The notes beneath the pieces are model-generated. The model ran no database searches. It saw nothing but the letters and a program-made list of their open reading frames with translations, and was not told the origin of the DNA. Positions 55,601-63,567 of a stretch of DNA of 64,000 nucleotides are shown here, in pieces. The stretch lies in contig OU696589.1 of the NCBI GenBank assembly GCA_916048095.2, positions 4,016,948-4,080,947 of the forward strand. Direction: 5' to 3'. Source of the stretch: Sacculina carcini (Eukaryota > Arthropoda > Thecostraca > Sacculinidae). Position numbers and translations under genes: made by a program. The first letter of the stretch is position 1. Every line of letters begins with the position of its first letter.

Positions 55601-58600
55601 TGTTCGTTTATAACTTGTACAGGAGATCGGGAAACCACCACGGGAGGACTTGTGCGCCAGCAGTTCTCCCAGCCACCAACGACCAATAGAGGCGCTACCA
55701 CGCGTTGAGGCGAGAGTGAATGGTGTGCTGGTGTCGGCAGTGATCGACACTGGTTGCACTAAATCAATTGTGGCCGAATGTTTGGTGGGCAGATAGCCAG
55801 GGAGTAGTTATGTGACAGCTGTTGATGGTCGCCGCGTGAAGTTTGGGGGGTGCATTGGACGAGCAGGTGATTTTGAATGGTGCCACTCTCGAGGTCTCTT
55901 GCATTGTTGCCAGTGGTTTACTGGGTGGTGTCAAAGCAATTTTTGGGATGGACGTCATTAGGCAGCTAGGCGGCGTGTATATTGGGGAGCAGGGTGTCAC
56001 ATTTGGAAGCCGGTCCACCTGCTGCAAAGCAATTTTCAACCTTGACGATTCTACCCGTAGTAACATGGACATTTCTACTGCACCACACTACTCACATGAT
56101 AATCTTAATGGTGTGTCATCTTGTGACGCTGACGATTTCTTGGAGGTGCATGACATGATGTGCATGAGGAATTTTGCCTTTGATGGCGGTAGTTCAGAAA
56201 AGTAAAGGAAAAGTGCGGCCTGTATTGGATTACAGTGAGCTCAACGATTATGTCAGTTGTCATCCCGGCCTTGATGTTGCTGTGTGTGATGAGACTATAA
56301 GGAAGTGGAGGAGCTTTCCGGAACTAGTCAAACTTGTCGATTTAAAGTCTGCGTATCTGCAGGTACACATGGATGAGTCGCTTTGGCGTTATCAGCGAGT
56401 CAGGTATAATGGCTGCTTGTACTATCTTACTCGCTTAGGATTCGGGCTTAACTGTGCGCCAAAGGCAATATAAAAATCGTAAATGCTGTCCTCGCGGCCG
56501 ACGCTAAGGTGCGCAGTGGTACCGATAGTTACATCAACGACATCATCGTCAACGAGGACGTCGTGACCGCTGAGACGGTAGTGACACACCTGGCGCGCTA
56601 CGGACGTCAAAGGAAGCCTCCGAAGTCACCTGATGGCGGAAGAATACTTGGACTGTCTCTAAGGAAGGACGTTCGTGACGGTAAGCTGCATTTTTCTCGT
56701 GGGAACAATATGCCGCAGATCGACAGTGAAGGTGAGCTGACCAAGCGTCGATTGTTTTCTGTTTGTGGGCAACTCCTGGGACATTATCCTGTTTGTAGTT
56801 GGTTACGTGTAGCGTACAGTTACATAAAACGTAAATCGTATACGTATACATAAACGTATCAGGGCGAACGATGGGATGATACTGCGGGCGTTTCAGCGTC
56901 AAACTTCCTAAAAGAAGTTATACTGTAACAAACAAAAAATCTCAATTATATTACAGACATGCGCGCGTGGGCATCACTGCCCCACGCGCGCCTACAAGAC
57001 GTTACGCTACAACCGCACCACGAACCAGACTCTCCGCTCACACCGTGTCACACGGGAGCACACACGGACACATACACACACACACACACAGTCCTCACCC
57101 GCCGCAACAACCAATCAGCGGCGAGCCGGTCATTCACTCGCCGCTGCGGGGCATGGACAATTCACAAACGCATACACACACACACACACACACCGAAACA
57201 ACTAGACACACTCGCTCACACACTCTCGCACGCAATATACAATTCAACTATACACGATCACACATAGACACACTAACACGCTCACGCACTCACAATCTTT
57301 CACACACACACTCTCTCTCTCACTACACACGATTACACCACACCTCCACCTGTTTTTAAAGAAACATAAATCAACAAAAAAAACGCGAACCAAGCAAACC
57401 AGGAAAAATGAACCAATAACCAAAATCTAATTAGACGACGGCCTCCACCAGATGTACACACCTTGGCTGCGGCGAAGCACACACGTCAGGCCCCAGCGTC
57501 CACCGCGCTCCCGCCTCCGCCCGTGCTCTTCGGTGCTTCGCCGCAGCCTGCCGTCCTCTTCATCACCGGCTGCCGCGACAGGACACAACACTTCGACCCC
57601 AGCACCCACTATGCTCCCGTCGACTCCAGTGCTCTTCAGCACCCTGCCGCAAACAGCCGGGACGTCACCGTTCACACAGGCCACGCCGTCGCCGTCGTTC
57701 GTCATGTTTTCCTCCGGCTTCAGCAGCCCCTCTCTGTCATCTGCCATCCAGCACCAGCATCCTCCACGAGCGATCGTCGCCTCCACCGACAATCCTGTAG
57801 TTGCCCGGCGATGTGCCTTACACCAGTGCAGGCGAGACGACCAGCATCCCTCGGCCACAGCTCCTCAGCTGCCTCCCGCCGGCATCATGCTGCACTGCCG
57901 TCCGCCTGCACACCAACCTGACACGCCGCCGAGCACCTCCACCGCTGTTCTCCGCTGGTAGGCCGCTACTGATGCTGGAAGGCACCATCTCCGCTGCTGA
58001 AGCCGGGTCGCAGACAAAAATAATTCCAAAACAAAAAAGCCGAAATAGCTTGTAACAAACAAAAAATCTCAATTATATTACAGACATGCGCGCGTGGGCA
58101 TCACTGCCCCACGCGCGCCTACAAGACGTTACGCTACAACCGCACCACGAACCAGACTCTCCGCTCACACCGTGTCACACGGGAGCACACACGGACACAT
58201 ACACACACACACACAGTCCTCACCCGCCGCAACAACCAATCAGCGGCGAGCCGGTCATTCACTCGCCGCTGCGGGGCATGGACAATTCACAAACGCATAC
58301 ACACACACACACACACCGAAACAACTAGACACACTCGCTCACACACTCTCGCACGCAATATACAATTCAACTATACACGATCACACATAGACACACTAAC
58401 ACGTTCACGCACTCACAATCTTTCACACACACACTCTCTCTCTCACTACACACGATTACACCACATATACAAAGAGTAACGATTGAGGATCCAGTGAAAG
58501 GTGTATTTCATGTTGCTGATAATGATCATGGTCGCGTCTGGTGCGACGCTAGTAACTTTTGCTACAGGTGTATGTTTGGAGATAAACGGAGATGTTGTAG

Positions 58601-60097
58601 AAGATGCCGCTTGGCTGCGGAAAATCGAGGATTTTGGGCACATAAATCTGGCCGAGCTAGAGGCTGTTGTAAAAGGTGTTAACCTCGCTCTTAACCCATA
58701 TTATCCCAATGACTACATATGTAGTCACATATGTACATATGTAGTGGAACTTGACATCAATTGAAGTGTTAACCGATTCAGCGACAGTGTTGAAATGGTT
58801 AAAGACAATGCTATGTGACGAGAACAGGATAAAAGTGGTGGGGATGTTGGAGGTCTTGGTGAGAAGACGATTAGGTATTTTGCGCAGTATTGTAGACGAG
58901 ATGAAGGTGAACATTACCGTAAAGTTCACACGTTCGGCTGACAATAAGGCCGATAAACTTACGAGGGTGCCTAACAGATGGCTCAAGACGCACGACTCAC
59001 ATGCATGTACAGTGGCCTTGGATGCGGTATCGAAATGGCATGCCAACCATCATCTAGGCGTGGATCGTTCCCTGTATCTAGCGAGACTAGCGAACCCGAA
59101 GGTGACGAGAAAGGAAATGACTAGTATAGTGAGAAATTGCAGAGATTGCAATATGATTGATCCTGCGCCGGTTGTACTTGTACGCGGCGAGCTTAGAGTG
59201 AAATTGAATTGGAGTAGACTTGCGTTAGACGTTACTCATTACAATGGTGAATGCTACCTAACTGTGATTGATTGTGGGCCCAGCAGATTCCCGATTTGGC
59301 GCAAGATAGGGACTGAAGATGCTGCTGAGGTGAGCAGTCGGGTTGAGCAAATATTCATGGAAAGACGCCCGCCAGACGAACTTTTGATGGACAATGGGTC
59401 TGCTTTCCAATCAGAAAAACTTGCGAGGCTTTGTGAGAGCTGGGGTGTCCGCTGCAGATTCCGTGAAGCCCATAGACCATCAGGAAACGGCATTGTCGAG
59501 AGGGTGCATCGCACTGTCAAGCGCATGGCAGCCAGGTCTAGGAGCAACCCTTTGAGGATGGTTTTCTGGTATAATCTTGCAGCAGAATATGGCCGCCGCA
59601 AAGCCACCGCTCCGTCGGCAGCTCTGCATACGTACGAGTGGCGTCATCCTGCGTGTGTCAGACATAGCACAGACAGTCCGATTATATCAGAGTTTCGAGT
59701 TGTTGCGACGAAACCGGGAGCTGCAAGGTGTACTACTCGATGAAAAGAGGGTACGGTCACTGGTATAGTTTCAGGTCATGTGGTAGAAGTCGGGGGAGTG
59801 CCGAGACACGTGAGGGATGTTCGACTGCTCAGGCGAAGAGACGACGGAAGGAATCGTTCGGGAAGAGTGTGCGCTCCTGATGAAGCAATTCAGCAATCAA
59901 CTCGTGTCCTCTCAGAAGAGTCCGAAGATGAAGCGCCTGTTGCTGAACGGTTCGAACAAGAAAGCGAAGAAACTGCTCCTCCGAGAAGGTCGAGTCGCGT
60001 GAGGAAGGACCCGACATGGTTTAGAGATTATATTGTAAACTGATCTTGAGATCAAGGGGGGATGTAGTTGTATTGTTCTTTTATAACTTGTTATATG

Positions 60098-60157
<60 letters not shown>

Positions 60158-62633
60158 ATGCATGTATGTGTGTATGTATGTATGTGCGTGTGTGCAAGAC
60201 TGAAGCAGTGCTTTTGCAACGGGTCCTGGAATGCTGATGCAGCTCGTGTTACACTGTCGGTGCGAGATGTCAGTGATATGCAGAGCGTGTGTGTATGAGT
60301 ATGAAAGTTGTGGAGTGTGTGCGTGCAAGATGACACCTGATGTAGTTTGGCGTACTGTATCATGAAGTCAAGGGGAGTCGAGATATGTGTGTTGTGCGAG
60401 TGGGAGTGTTTGGTGTGTTCTTGTGAGTGTTACCGGTTGTGTGGAAATATAATCAAGTTCATTTATTGGAAGCTGCGTGTTACACCAAATTAATTGGTTT
60501 TTTATTAGTAACCTGTTTTTAGAACTGTTTTTTGGATGATGGTTTCTTTGATGTAGTTATTTGTGTTCAAATACCTTTTTGTACATTAAATATATTTCCT
60601 CAGTCGTTTTTTTATACACGAAAATATTGCCCGTTTTTCTGGTCAGGATTACCACTCTGAATAATGCGATCCGCTTTTATTCGTAGTCTCATTGGAGACA
60701 CTAAGTTTGTGTGCATATTTGTAGTATTTGTGTAAATATTTTGCAGTGTTTGTACATTTATATTTGCAAATAATTGATCTGGTGAATGAAATGATTAAAG
60801 TTATTGTAATCAACGTAGTTCATTTCTGGTAGGAAAATGGTAATATGTAAAAAAGAAAAAAATTATGCCATCTTTTGTTTTTTCAAAACAGTTTCAGATT
60901 TTAGCATAAATAAGGGTTCTCAAACCCTGCTTTCTTACACAATGATTAACTCAATAATTGAATGCAAAGCTGTACTGTACATAGAAGTGCCGCACAGTAC
61001 CGTGCAAACAATGATATTAGGGCTTTCAGACACATTATAACAATTATATTGTGCATATTTAATGAAAATTCAATTTGATAGGGTCACTAATAGCATGAGC
61101 AACTCATGTGTTGATAAAAAATAATGCATTTATCATCCCAAATATATCATTTCCATAATTTGAATTATTTGCATGACTCTTCAAAAAAACAAAAAATGTG
61201 TTTTTTTGTCGAGGTATTTCTTGGCAAAAAATGTTTTTTTATATAAAAAAACGTCGTTTTTTTTAGGTTGCATCTCTAATCCTGTGTCGCAATAAACAGT
61301 CGGTCCAGAGAACTCGCACTGTATGATTGTGTAGCTCCGTGGCGAGCCAAACGCCACATTGGTGACCCCGACGTGATGGTGTGGTGCTGTGTTTGATCTC
61401 TGCGGCGCCTAATCTGCGCTATATACGTAGGCCATCTACTTGCGCCGCACCCCTATGTCAGCAGCCGTCTGTGCCTCGCTATGAGGGCGACGCACCACGA
61501 GCTGCTGGCAAGAGTACCAAGCATCAGACCATTCGGGACCGACTCCGTCCGGCGCGTACGCAATCGCTCTTACGATACCGCTGGACGTTAAAACATCAGA
61601 AGCAACCGTCTGCAGAGCAAGGGGTCAACACAATCAAGATTGGCTCGACTCCTTGCTGGCTGCAGTACCTGCAATCACTTCTTGTTTTGCTACCGGACTG
61701 CGCAGCACGAGGACGACTGGATTGTGTGGAATCTACTTGGTCTCGTGCTGCCGTTCAGTAAAGCGCGCCGGTTTTTACACCGGTGTATTCGCCGACTCAT
61801 CGACAACACTGCTCCGCTTCTGGTGGGGGAGCTCTGTGGTGCGCCACGTGCAACAGCGTCACGCACCACTTCGGGGAACCCACCAGAAGCACACGCGCAG
61901 TATCCTCTGCCCTGGCGAGATTGTGCATGTCATTTGAGGAGGCACTCGTCCTCTGCATCTGCAAGCGCGGTGCAATTGTGTGCGTATGTGTGCCAGTGTC
62001 GTATGTCATATATGCAATAAACAGTCGGTCCAGAACACTCGTCCTGTGTCTTGTGTAGCTCCGTGGCGAGCCAATCGCCACAAATCCTTCTCTGGTCCTT
62101 CAACGTCTTCATATTCAGTCCGAATGGAGATCCATTGAACACTCCTGGCGTCGATTTTGTTCTTGCTTGTTTTGGATTGTTTTTCGAAATTAGTTTCCTT
62201 CTTTAGGATCTTTGCGTTTAGTCTGGCTTTGTTTTTTATATTTGCCAAATTTTAGTTCAGTCATGGACCCTGTGGTCGAGAGGACACAATGTGTTGTTGT
62301 TGAGATTATCCATATGTATCGTTTCAACATCAGATTGAATAAAATCCTAACGGATTTTATAACTAAACACATGTAATATTTTTCCAATACAATTATTATA
62401 TATATTTGAATTTAAGTTTTGCTGTTTTAGTACTTGAGTGCATAAACTTTCAAACATTGCTAACTATTTGCACTCAATTCAATTCGATTTAGCGTTGTCA
62501 TTTGTGGTGTTTTTGTTGTTGTTTCCTCCGAAGAATCTGCAAATGTCGAGAATCAAAAGGAAGGAACAGCATCTAACTAAAACTGTTTGCATTCTCGTGT
62601 CTGCGTGGATGATGGCCTGGTCTCCATACGCAG
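37468..62633 (+). CDS. Opsin B, exons a-f (TM7 exon not in window)
   Basis: The duplicate of opsin A: exons a 37468-37616, b 38227-38417, c 39226-39322, d 39960-40083, e 45892-46069, f 62534-62633. All frames and splice sites are open and phases match. Few residues differ from A (for example MTLSQ for MTLTQ, LQHRW for LHHRW, ETNFG for ETDFG). Intron d-e holds a full Gyp1. Intron e-f spans 16.5 kb because of the nested TRIM-2 insertion. The TM7 region would start near 63040, but there the sequence turns into the Gyp6 LTR, so the lysine-bearing exon lies beyond the window or is lost. Without TM7 the product could not bind retinal. Confidence 0.85.
37791..38103 (+). mobile_element. tRNA-derived SINE in opsin B intron a-b
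   Basis: The duplicate of 4021-4333, with small substitutions in the B-box region. Confidence 0.8.
38227..38417 (+). CDS. Opsin B exon b (TM1 end, TM2)
   Basis: Acceptor TTGTGCAG, donor GTGGGC. 63 codons with only two visible residue changes from copy A, which is consistent with a recent duplication. Confidence 0.9.
39226..39322 (+). CDS. Opsin B exon c (TM3)
   Basis: Same 97-nt exon and ERH motif as copy A. The preceding GT tract is shorter and more interrupted (TTTGTGTTTTGTGTTTGTG). Confidence 0.92.
39960..40083 (+). CDS. Opsin B exon d (TM4)
   Basis: Protein sequence unchanged from copy A. The donor is GTCACT instead of GTAACT, a weaker match to the consensus because position +3 is C. 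Confidence 0.88.
40118..40473 (+). mobile_element. tRNA-derived SINE in opsin B intron d-e
   Basis: Full-length counterpart of 6318-6577. The tRNA-like head is split by an insertion in which GAATTCTATAATCCAA from the SINE body is repeated, so GAATTCTATAATCCAA appears at about 40174 and again at 40238. Confidence 0.78.
40722..40982 (+). repeat. Gyp1 5' LTR
   Basis: 261 bp. Only 20 nt separate its end from the gag ATG at 41003, and that 20-nt stretch (TAATTTCAATATAGACC) is not a tRNA-type primer site. Confidence 0.93.
41003..45252 (+). pseudogene. Gyp1 gag-protease-RT-RNase H-integrase polyprotein (two stops, one frameshift)
   Basis: Encodes the proteins for reverse transcription and integration of the element. 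In order: gag (acidic start, LPVPALRSDSTIAEWQPLF), zinc knuckles CFVCGSGDHWMKKC and CQRCGKKGHSLNEC, protease VLLDSGAATSVV, RT with FSFLDGASAYWSIPI and AAYVDDTCV, RNase H (VSTDTSTTGVGG, AGELEAWAM, ITDHNPLVWM), integrase (SMDIATLPW; LISDQERNVDG; DGQTEPVIQTAK). TAG at 42158-42160 and TAA at 42629-42631 interrupt it; the copy at 46639-51439 has Trp and Glu there. A frameshift near 44975 disrupts the tail, and seven residues are missing near QGHFGTLR in the zinc-binding region. The original stop TGA (45250-45252) abuts the 3' LTR. Confidence 0.93.
45253..45512 (+). repeat. Gyp1 3' LTR
   Basis: 260 bp. The purine-rich end of the coding region GTGAGGGAGTGA directly precedes it and probably acts as the polypurine tract. 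Confidence 0.93.
45593..45838. mobile_element. hAT-type MITE, family d (copy B)
   Basis: The duplicate of 7982-8227, with 8-bp flanks GACTAGAC and GTCTAGAC. Confidence 0.83.
45892..46069 (+). CDS. Opsin B exon e (TM5)
   Basis: The acceptor follows a shorter (GT)n tract than in copy A. One residue change (ETNFG). The donor GTGAAT leads into the 16.5-kb intron. Confidence 0.92.
46899..51181 (-). pseudogene. Gyp1 gag-pol polyprotein, reverse copy (frameshifts, one stop)
   Basis: Same domain order as 41003-45252, starting at the ATG of 51179-51181. Intact here: Trp at the protease (LGCWEVDV) and Glu at NRLLKEMI, which are stops in the other copy. Broken here: a frameshift in gag near 51035, a TAG after AENPKRP near 49672, an RT frameshift near 49320, an integrase frameshift near 47825, a break near 47525, and a changed zinc site (QWYFG). 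The integrase keeps DGQTERVIQTAK. The C-terminus ends FADFHVRE and stop next to the LTR. Confidence 0.93.
51202..51439 (-). repeat. Gyp1 5' LTR, reverse copy
   Basis: The + strand at 51185-51201 (GGTCTATATTGAAATTA, the primer-site region) is the inverse complement of GAATTTCAATATAAGAC at 51242-51258 inside this LTR, apart from a one-base bulge. Confidence 0.88.
51859..53047 (-). repeat. Gyp3 3' LTR
   Basis: Long LTR. Contains the large hairpin (52577-52641) and smaller hairpins TGCCTTTAAAAAGGCA (52298) and CGTCCTTAAAAGGACG (52341). The half nearest 53047 is repeated at 54748-55225. Confidence 0.88.
53043..54706 (-). pseudogene. Gyp3 RNase H end and integrase
   Basis: Long open frame on the minus strand. 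RNase H end: IIFTDHRPLVHAL, ISHIPGANNQVADALSR. The integrase zinc domain is HPGVEATVKL...CCLSCQRSK. Core: HVHVNIVRPLPP, in which the first catalytic Asp appears as Asn, then TTDRGAQFES and NGMVERFHRQLKA. The C-terminal part includes FVRRDSHRFPLDCPYDGPY and SIDRCKPTFV. The first 23 or so codons of the frame come from the deletion junction. The N for D makes activity unlikely. Confidence 0.9.
54748..55225 (-). repeat. Gyp3 5' LTR fragment
   Basis: Near-identical to 52571-53047, including the hairpin (54754-54818), so the element was young when it was deleted. Confidence 0.88.
55226..55589. other. hAT interior segment
   Basis: AT-rich, with TTGACAGCAGAACAAGACAA and GGCGGCAGATCAAGGAAATT, diverged copies of the repeat also seen at 51768 in the hAT left part. 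Non-coding. Confidence 0.6.
55640..56853 (+). pseudogene. Gyp5 protease and RT (frameshifted)
   Basis: Protease: RVNGVLVSAVIDTGCTKSIV, with the DTG triad (near 55720). Then a frameshifted stretch, and RT from 56200: KSKGKVRPVLDYSELNDYV, VKLVDLKSAYLQVHMDESLW, TRLGFGLNCAPKAI. A frameshift near 56470 leads into SYINDIIVNEDVV, where the catalytic pair is ND rather than DD, and RRLFSVCGQLLGHYP. It is cut at 56924 by TRIM-1. Confidence 0.85.
56924..58465 (-). mobile_element. TRIM-1, second copy, reverse
   Basis: LTRs 56924-57342 and 58051-58465 with a 708-bp interior matching the interior of 6655-7910 on the other strand. A 5-bp TSD TATAC (56919-56923 and 58466-58470). These LTRs are about 130 bp longer than in the first copy; the extra part includes CAGCGGCGAG...CTCGCCGCTG, another inverted repeat. 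The GCGCGCGTGGG palindrome is conserved. Confidence 0.9.
58466..60043 (+). pseudogene. Gyp5 RNase H, integrase and C-terminus
   Basis: RNase H region with ATGVCLEINGDVVEDAAWL and HINLAELEAVVKGVNLAL (frameshifts near 58555 and 58740). Then IEVLTDSATVLKWL and NKADKLTRVPNRWL. Integrase zinc domain HLGVDRSLYLARL...CRDCN; core ALDVTHYNG, LLMDNGSAFQS and NGIVERVHRTVKRM, all three acidic residues present. 58751-59743 is one long open frame. A shift near 59740 leads to the C-terminus (59780-60043) with RRSSRVRKDPTWF and a stop just before the 3' LTR. Confidence 0.88.
60063..60484 (+). repeat. Gyp5 3' LTR
   Basis: Follows the polypurine AGATCAAGGGGGGA. 422 bp, ending GCTGCGTGTTACA. Contains an (AT)n tract at 60099-60151. 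Confidence 0.88.
60099..60151. repeat. (AT)n microsatellite
   Basis: About 26 AT units inside the Gyp5 LTR, followed by GTATGTAT-type repeats. Confidence 0.96.
60490..61278. other. hAT right part
   Basis: AT-rich, non-coding. Ends in poly-T/A stretches and the terminus GGTTGCATCTCTA. Contains another diverged copy of the internal hAT repeat (GTTCAAATACCTTTTTGTAC). Confidence 0.6.
61359..61834 (+). mobile_element. TRIM-2 internal region with tRNA-Trp primer site
   Basis: TGGTGACCCCGACGTGAT (61360-61377), one base after the LTR, is complementary to the 3' end of tRNA-Trp as I know it from animals (ATCACGTCGGGGTCACCA). The remaining 450 bp have no gag or pol. The polypurine CTGGTGGGGGAGCTC precedes the 3' LTR. 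Confidence 0.87.
61835..62082 (+). repeat. TRIM-2 3' LTR
   Basis: 248 bp, TGTGGTGCGCC...CAATCGCCACA. AATAAA at 62017-62022, just before CAGTCGGTCCAGAACACTCG, may be its polyadenylation signal. Confidence 0.9.
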
Positions 62634-63039
62634 GTGGGCAAATTCCACAATTCTTGTTTACAGAGAAGCTCAGTGGTTTTCAAAGAATTTAACGCCTACA
62701 CGTTCAATTGACTTTTATACCGACGTTAAGATCGTATATCTGTAGTGAATATTGGTATGTGTTTTTTTAGTTCGGTATAGAAGGATAGGACAGGAGACAG
62801 CTGCAATAATCCAAGGGGGATTAACTACATACACTAACTACATACCTAACATAAACTACTTACAGCTGATAAAAATTGGCCAAGATGGTCGCTCGCATGA
62901 TTCAGTCTCTAGATACGCCACTGTCAGATGCACTCACGACCTATACCATCTTGGCCAACGGTGCTCGGTGGCCTCGGTGTTTATTGTGTCGCATCAGAGT
63001 TGGACCAGATGGTAGGCTGGGGAAATGGTCGTAAGCATG
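62083..63039 (+). other. Opsin B intron sequence around exon f
   Basis: Collinear with 11178-12386 of the opsin A side. It lacks the TRIM-2 solo LTR of 11570-11741. Aside from exon f no other gene is seen. Confidence 0.8.
62534..62633 (+). CDS. Opsin B exon f (TM6)
   Basis: Acceptor CTCCGAAG, donor GTGGGC. 100 nt with the same protein as opsin A exon f (NLQMSRIKRKEQHLTK, AWMMAWSPYA). Phase 1, so it needs the TM7 exon, which is not in the window. Confidence 0.9.
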
Positions 63040-63546
63040 TGTAGCGGCCCGCTGTCACAGGGAGGTCAACCCGAAGGGCTATAATTGTTTTGTATATGTA
63101 CCGCTAGGTGGCGCACAGGCTATGCGAGGTATGATGTGGAACAATGTTTTCTTTGTCAATGTTCAATGTCAATGTTAATAATAATTATGGCTTTGTTAAA
63201 TGTTTATATACAGCACATCTGTATATTGTAAATAAGATTGTGATATGCCAATCAGTTAAATATGAATGCGAAAAAGCCCCGGATGTTCTGTGAGCTGTTT
63301 GAACAGTGGCTGGGCAACTGTCGTGGAGTGCGTATCGAGTTGTGTGTATGTGTGTGCGAATACAGTTGTGCGTTGTGAGTTGGTGACATTGCTTATGCGT
63401 ATTTCATCCTGATTGAGCCCAGACCTAAACAGGCTAGCAGAGGCGTGGATTGCCTTGCTTCAAGAAGGGAAATTGCCGGGTCACGTGTCGGTGAACATAG
63501 GCCACATTTGGCCCAAATTGAATTGGACTCAAATCTAAATTCTACA
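63040..63546 (+). repeat. Gyp6 5' LTR
   Basis: 507 bp, TG...CA. The 3' LTR is outside the window. Confidence 0.83.
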
Positions 63547-63567
63547 CTGGTGACCCCAACAACCGGC

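Larger units (their letters stand above)
55590..60484 (+). mobile_element. Gyp5: LTR retrotransposon, 5'-deleted
   Basis: Only the first 28 bp or so of the 5' LTR remain (TCTAGTTGTATTGTTCGTTT), joined to the protease region; gag is gone. The 3' LTR is 60063-60484 (TGTAGTTGTATTG...GCGTGTTACA). A 5-bp TSD CCAAA lies at 55585-55589 and 60485-60489. The pol type (KVRPVLDYSELN, DLKSAYLQVHMD) is distinct from Gyp1-4. I take it as Gypsy-type; BEL is not excluded. Interrupted by TRIM-1 at 56924. Confidence 0.87.
51444..61278. mobile_element. Non-autonomous hAT element with nested LTR elements
   Basis: Inverted termini TAGTGATGCAA (51444) and the inverse of TAGAGATGCAA (ending 61278). The 8-bp TSD ATCCTGTG is seen on the right at 61279-61286 and on the left at 46631-46638, from which it is now separated by Gyp1. 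Without nested elements the unit is about 1.6 kb of AT-rich sequence with diverged internal repeats (GACAGCAGAACAAGACAA-type) and no transposase. Confidence 0.85.
46477..62082 (+). mobile_element. TRIM-2: small LTR element expanded to 15.6 kb by nested insertions
   Basis: A perfect 4-bp TSD AATC (46473-46476 and 62083-62086) bounds it. The uninserted site is visible at 11178-11181. The 5' LTR is split: 46477-46638, then 61279-61358. Internal region 61359-61834, 3' LTR 61835-62082. Without its insertions the element is about 1 kb and has no gag or pol, so it is a TRIM. Its 5' LTR was the target of the hAT element. Confidence 0.92.

Noticed and set aside
55640-60043. Gyp5 as a BEL/Pao element
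   Set aside because: The order PR-RT-RH-IN fits both, but the RT and integrase wording seems Gypsy-like to me. I keep BEL as a less likely alternative since I could not run a tree.
61381-62058. Protein-coding gene in the TRIM-2 interior and LTR
   Set aside because: Several overlapping frames, none with a known domain; the region carries a primer site, LTRs and polypurine tract and is best explained as a TRIM.
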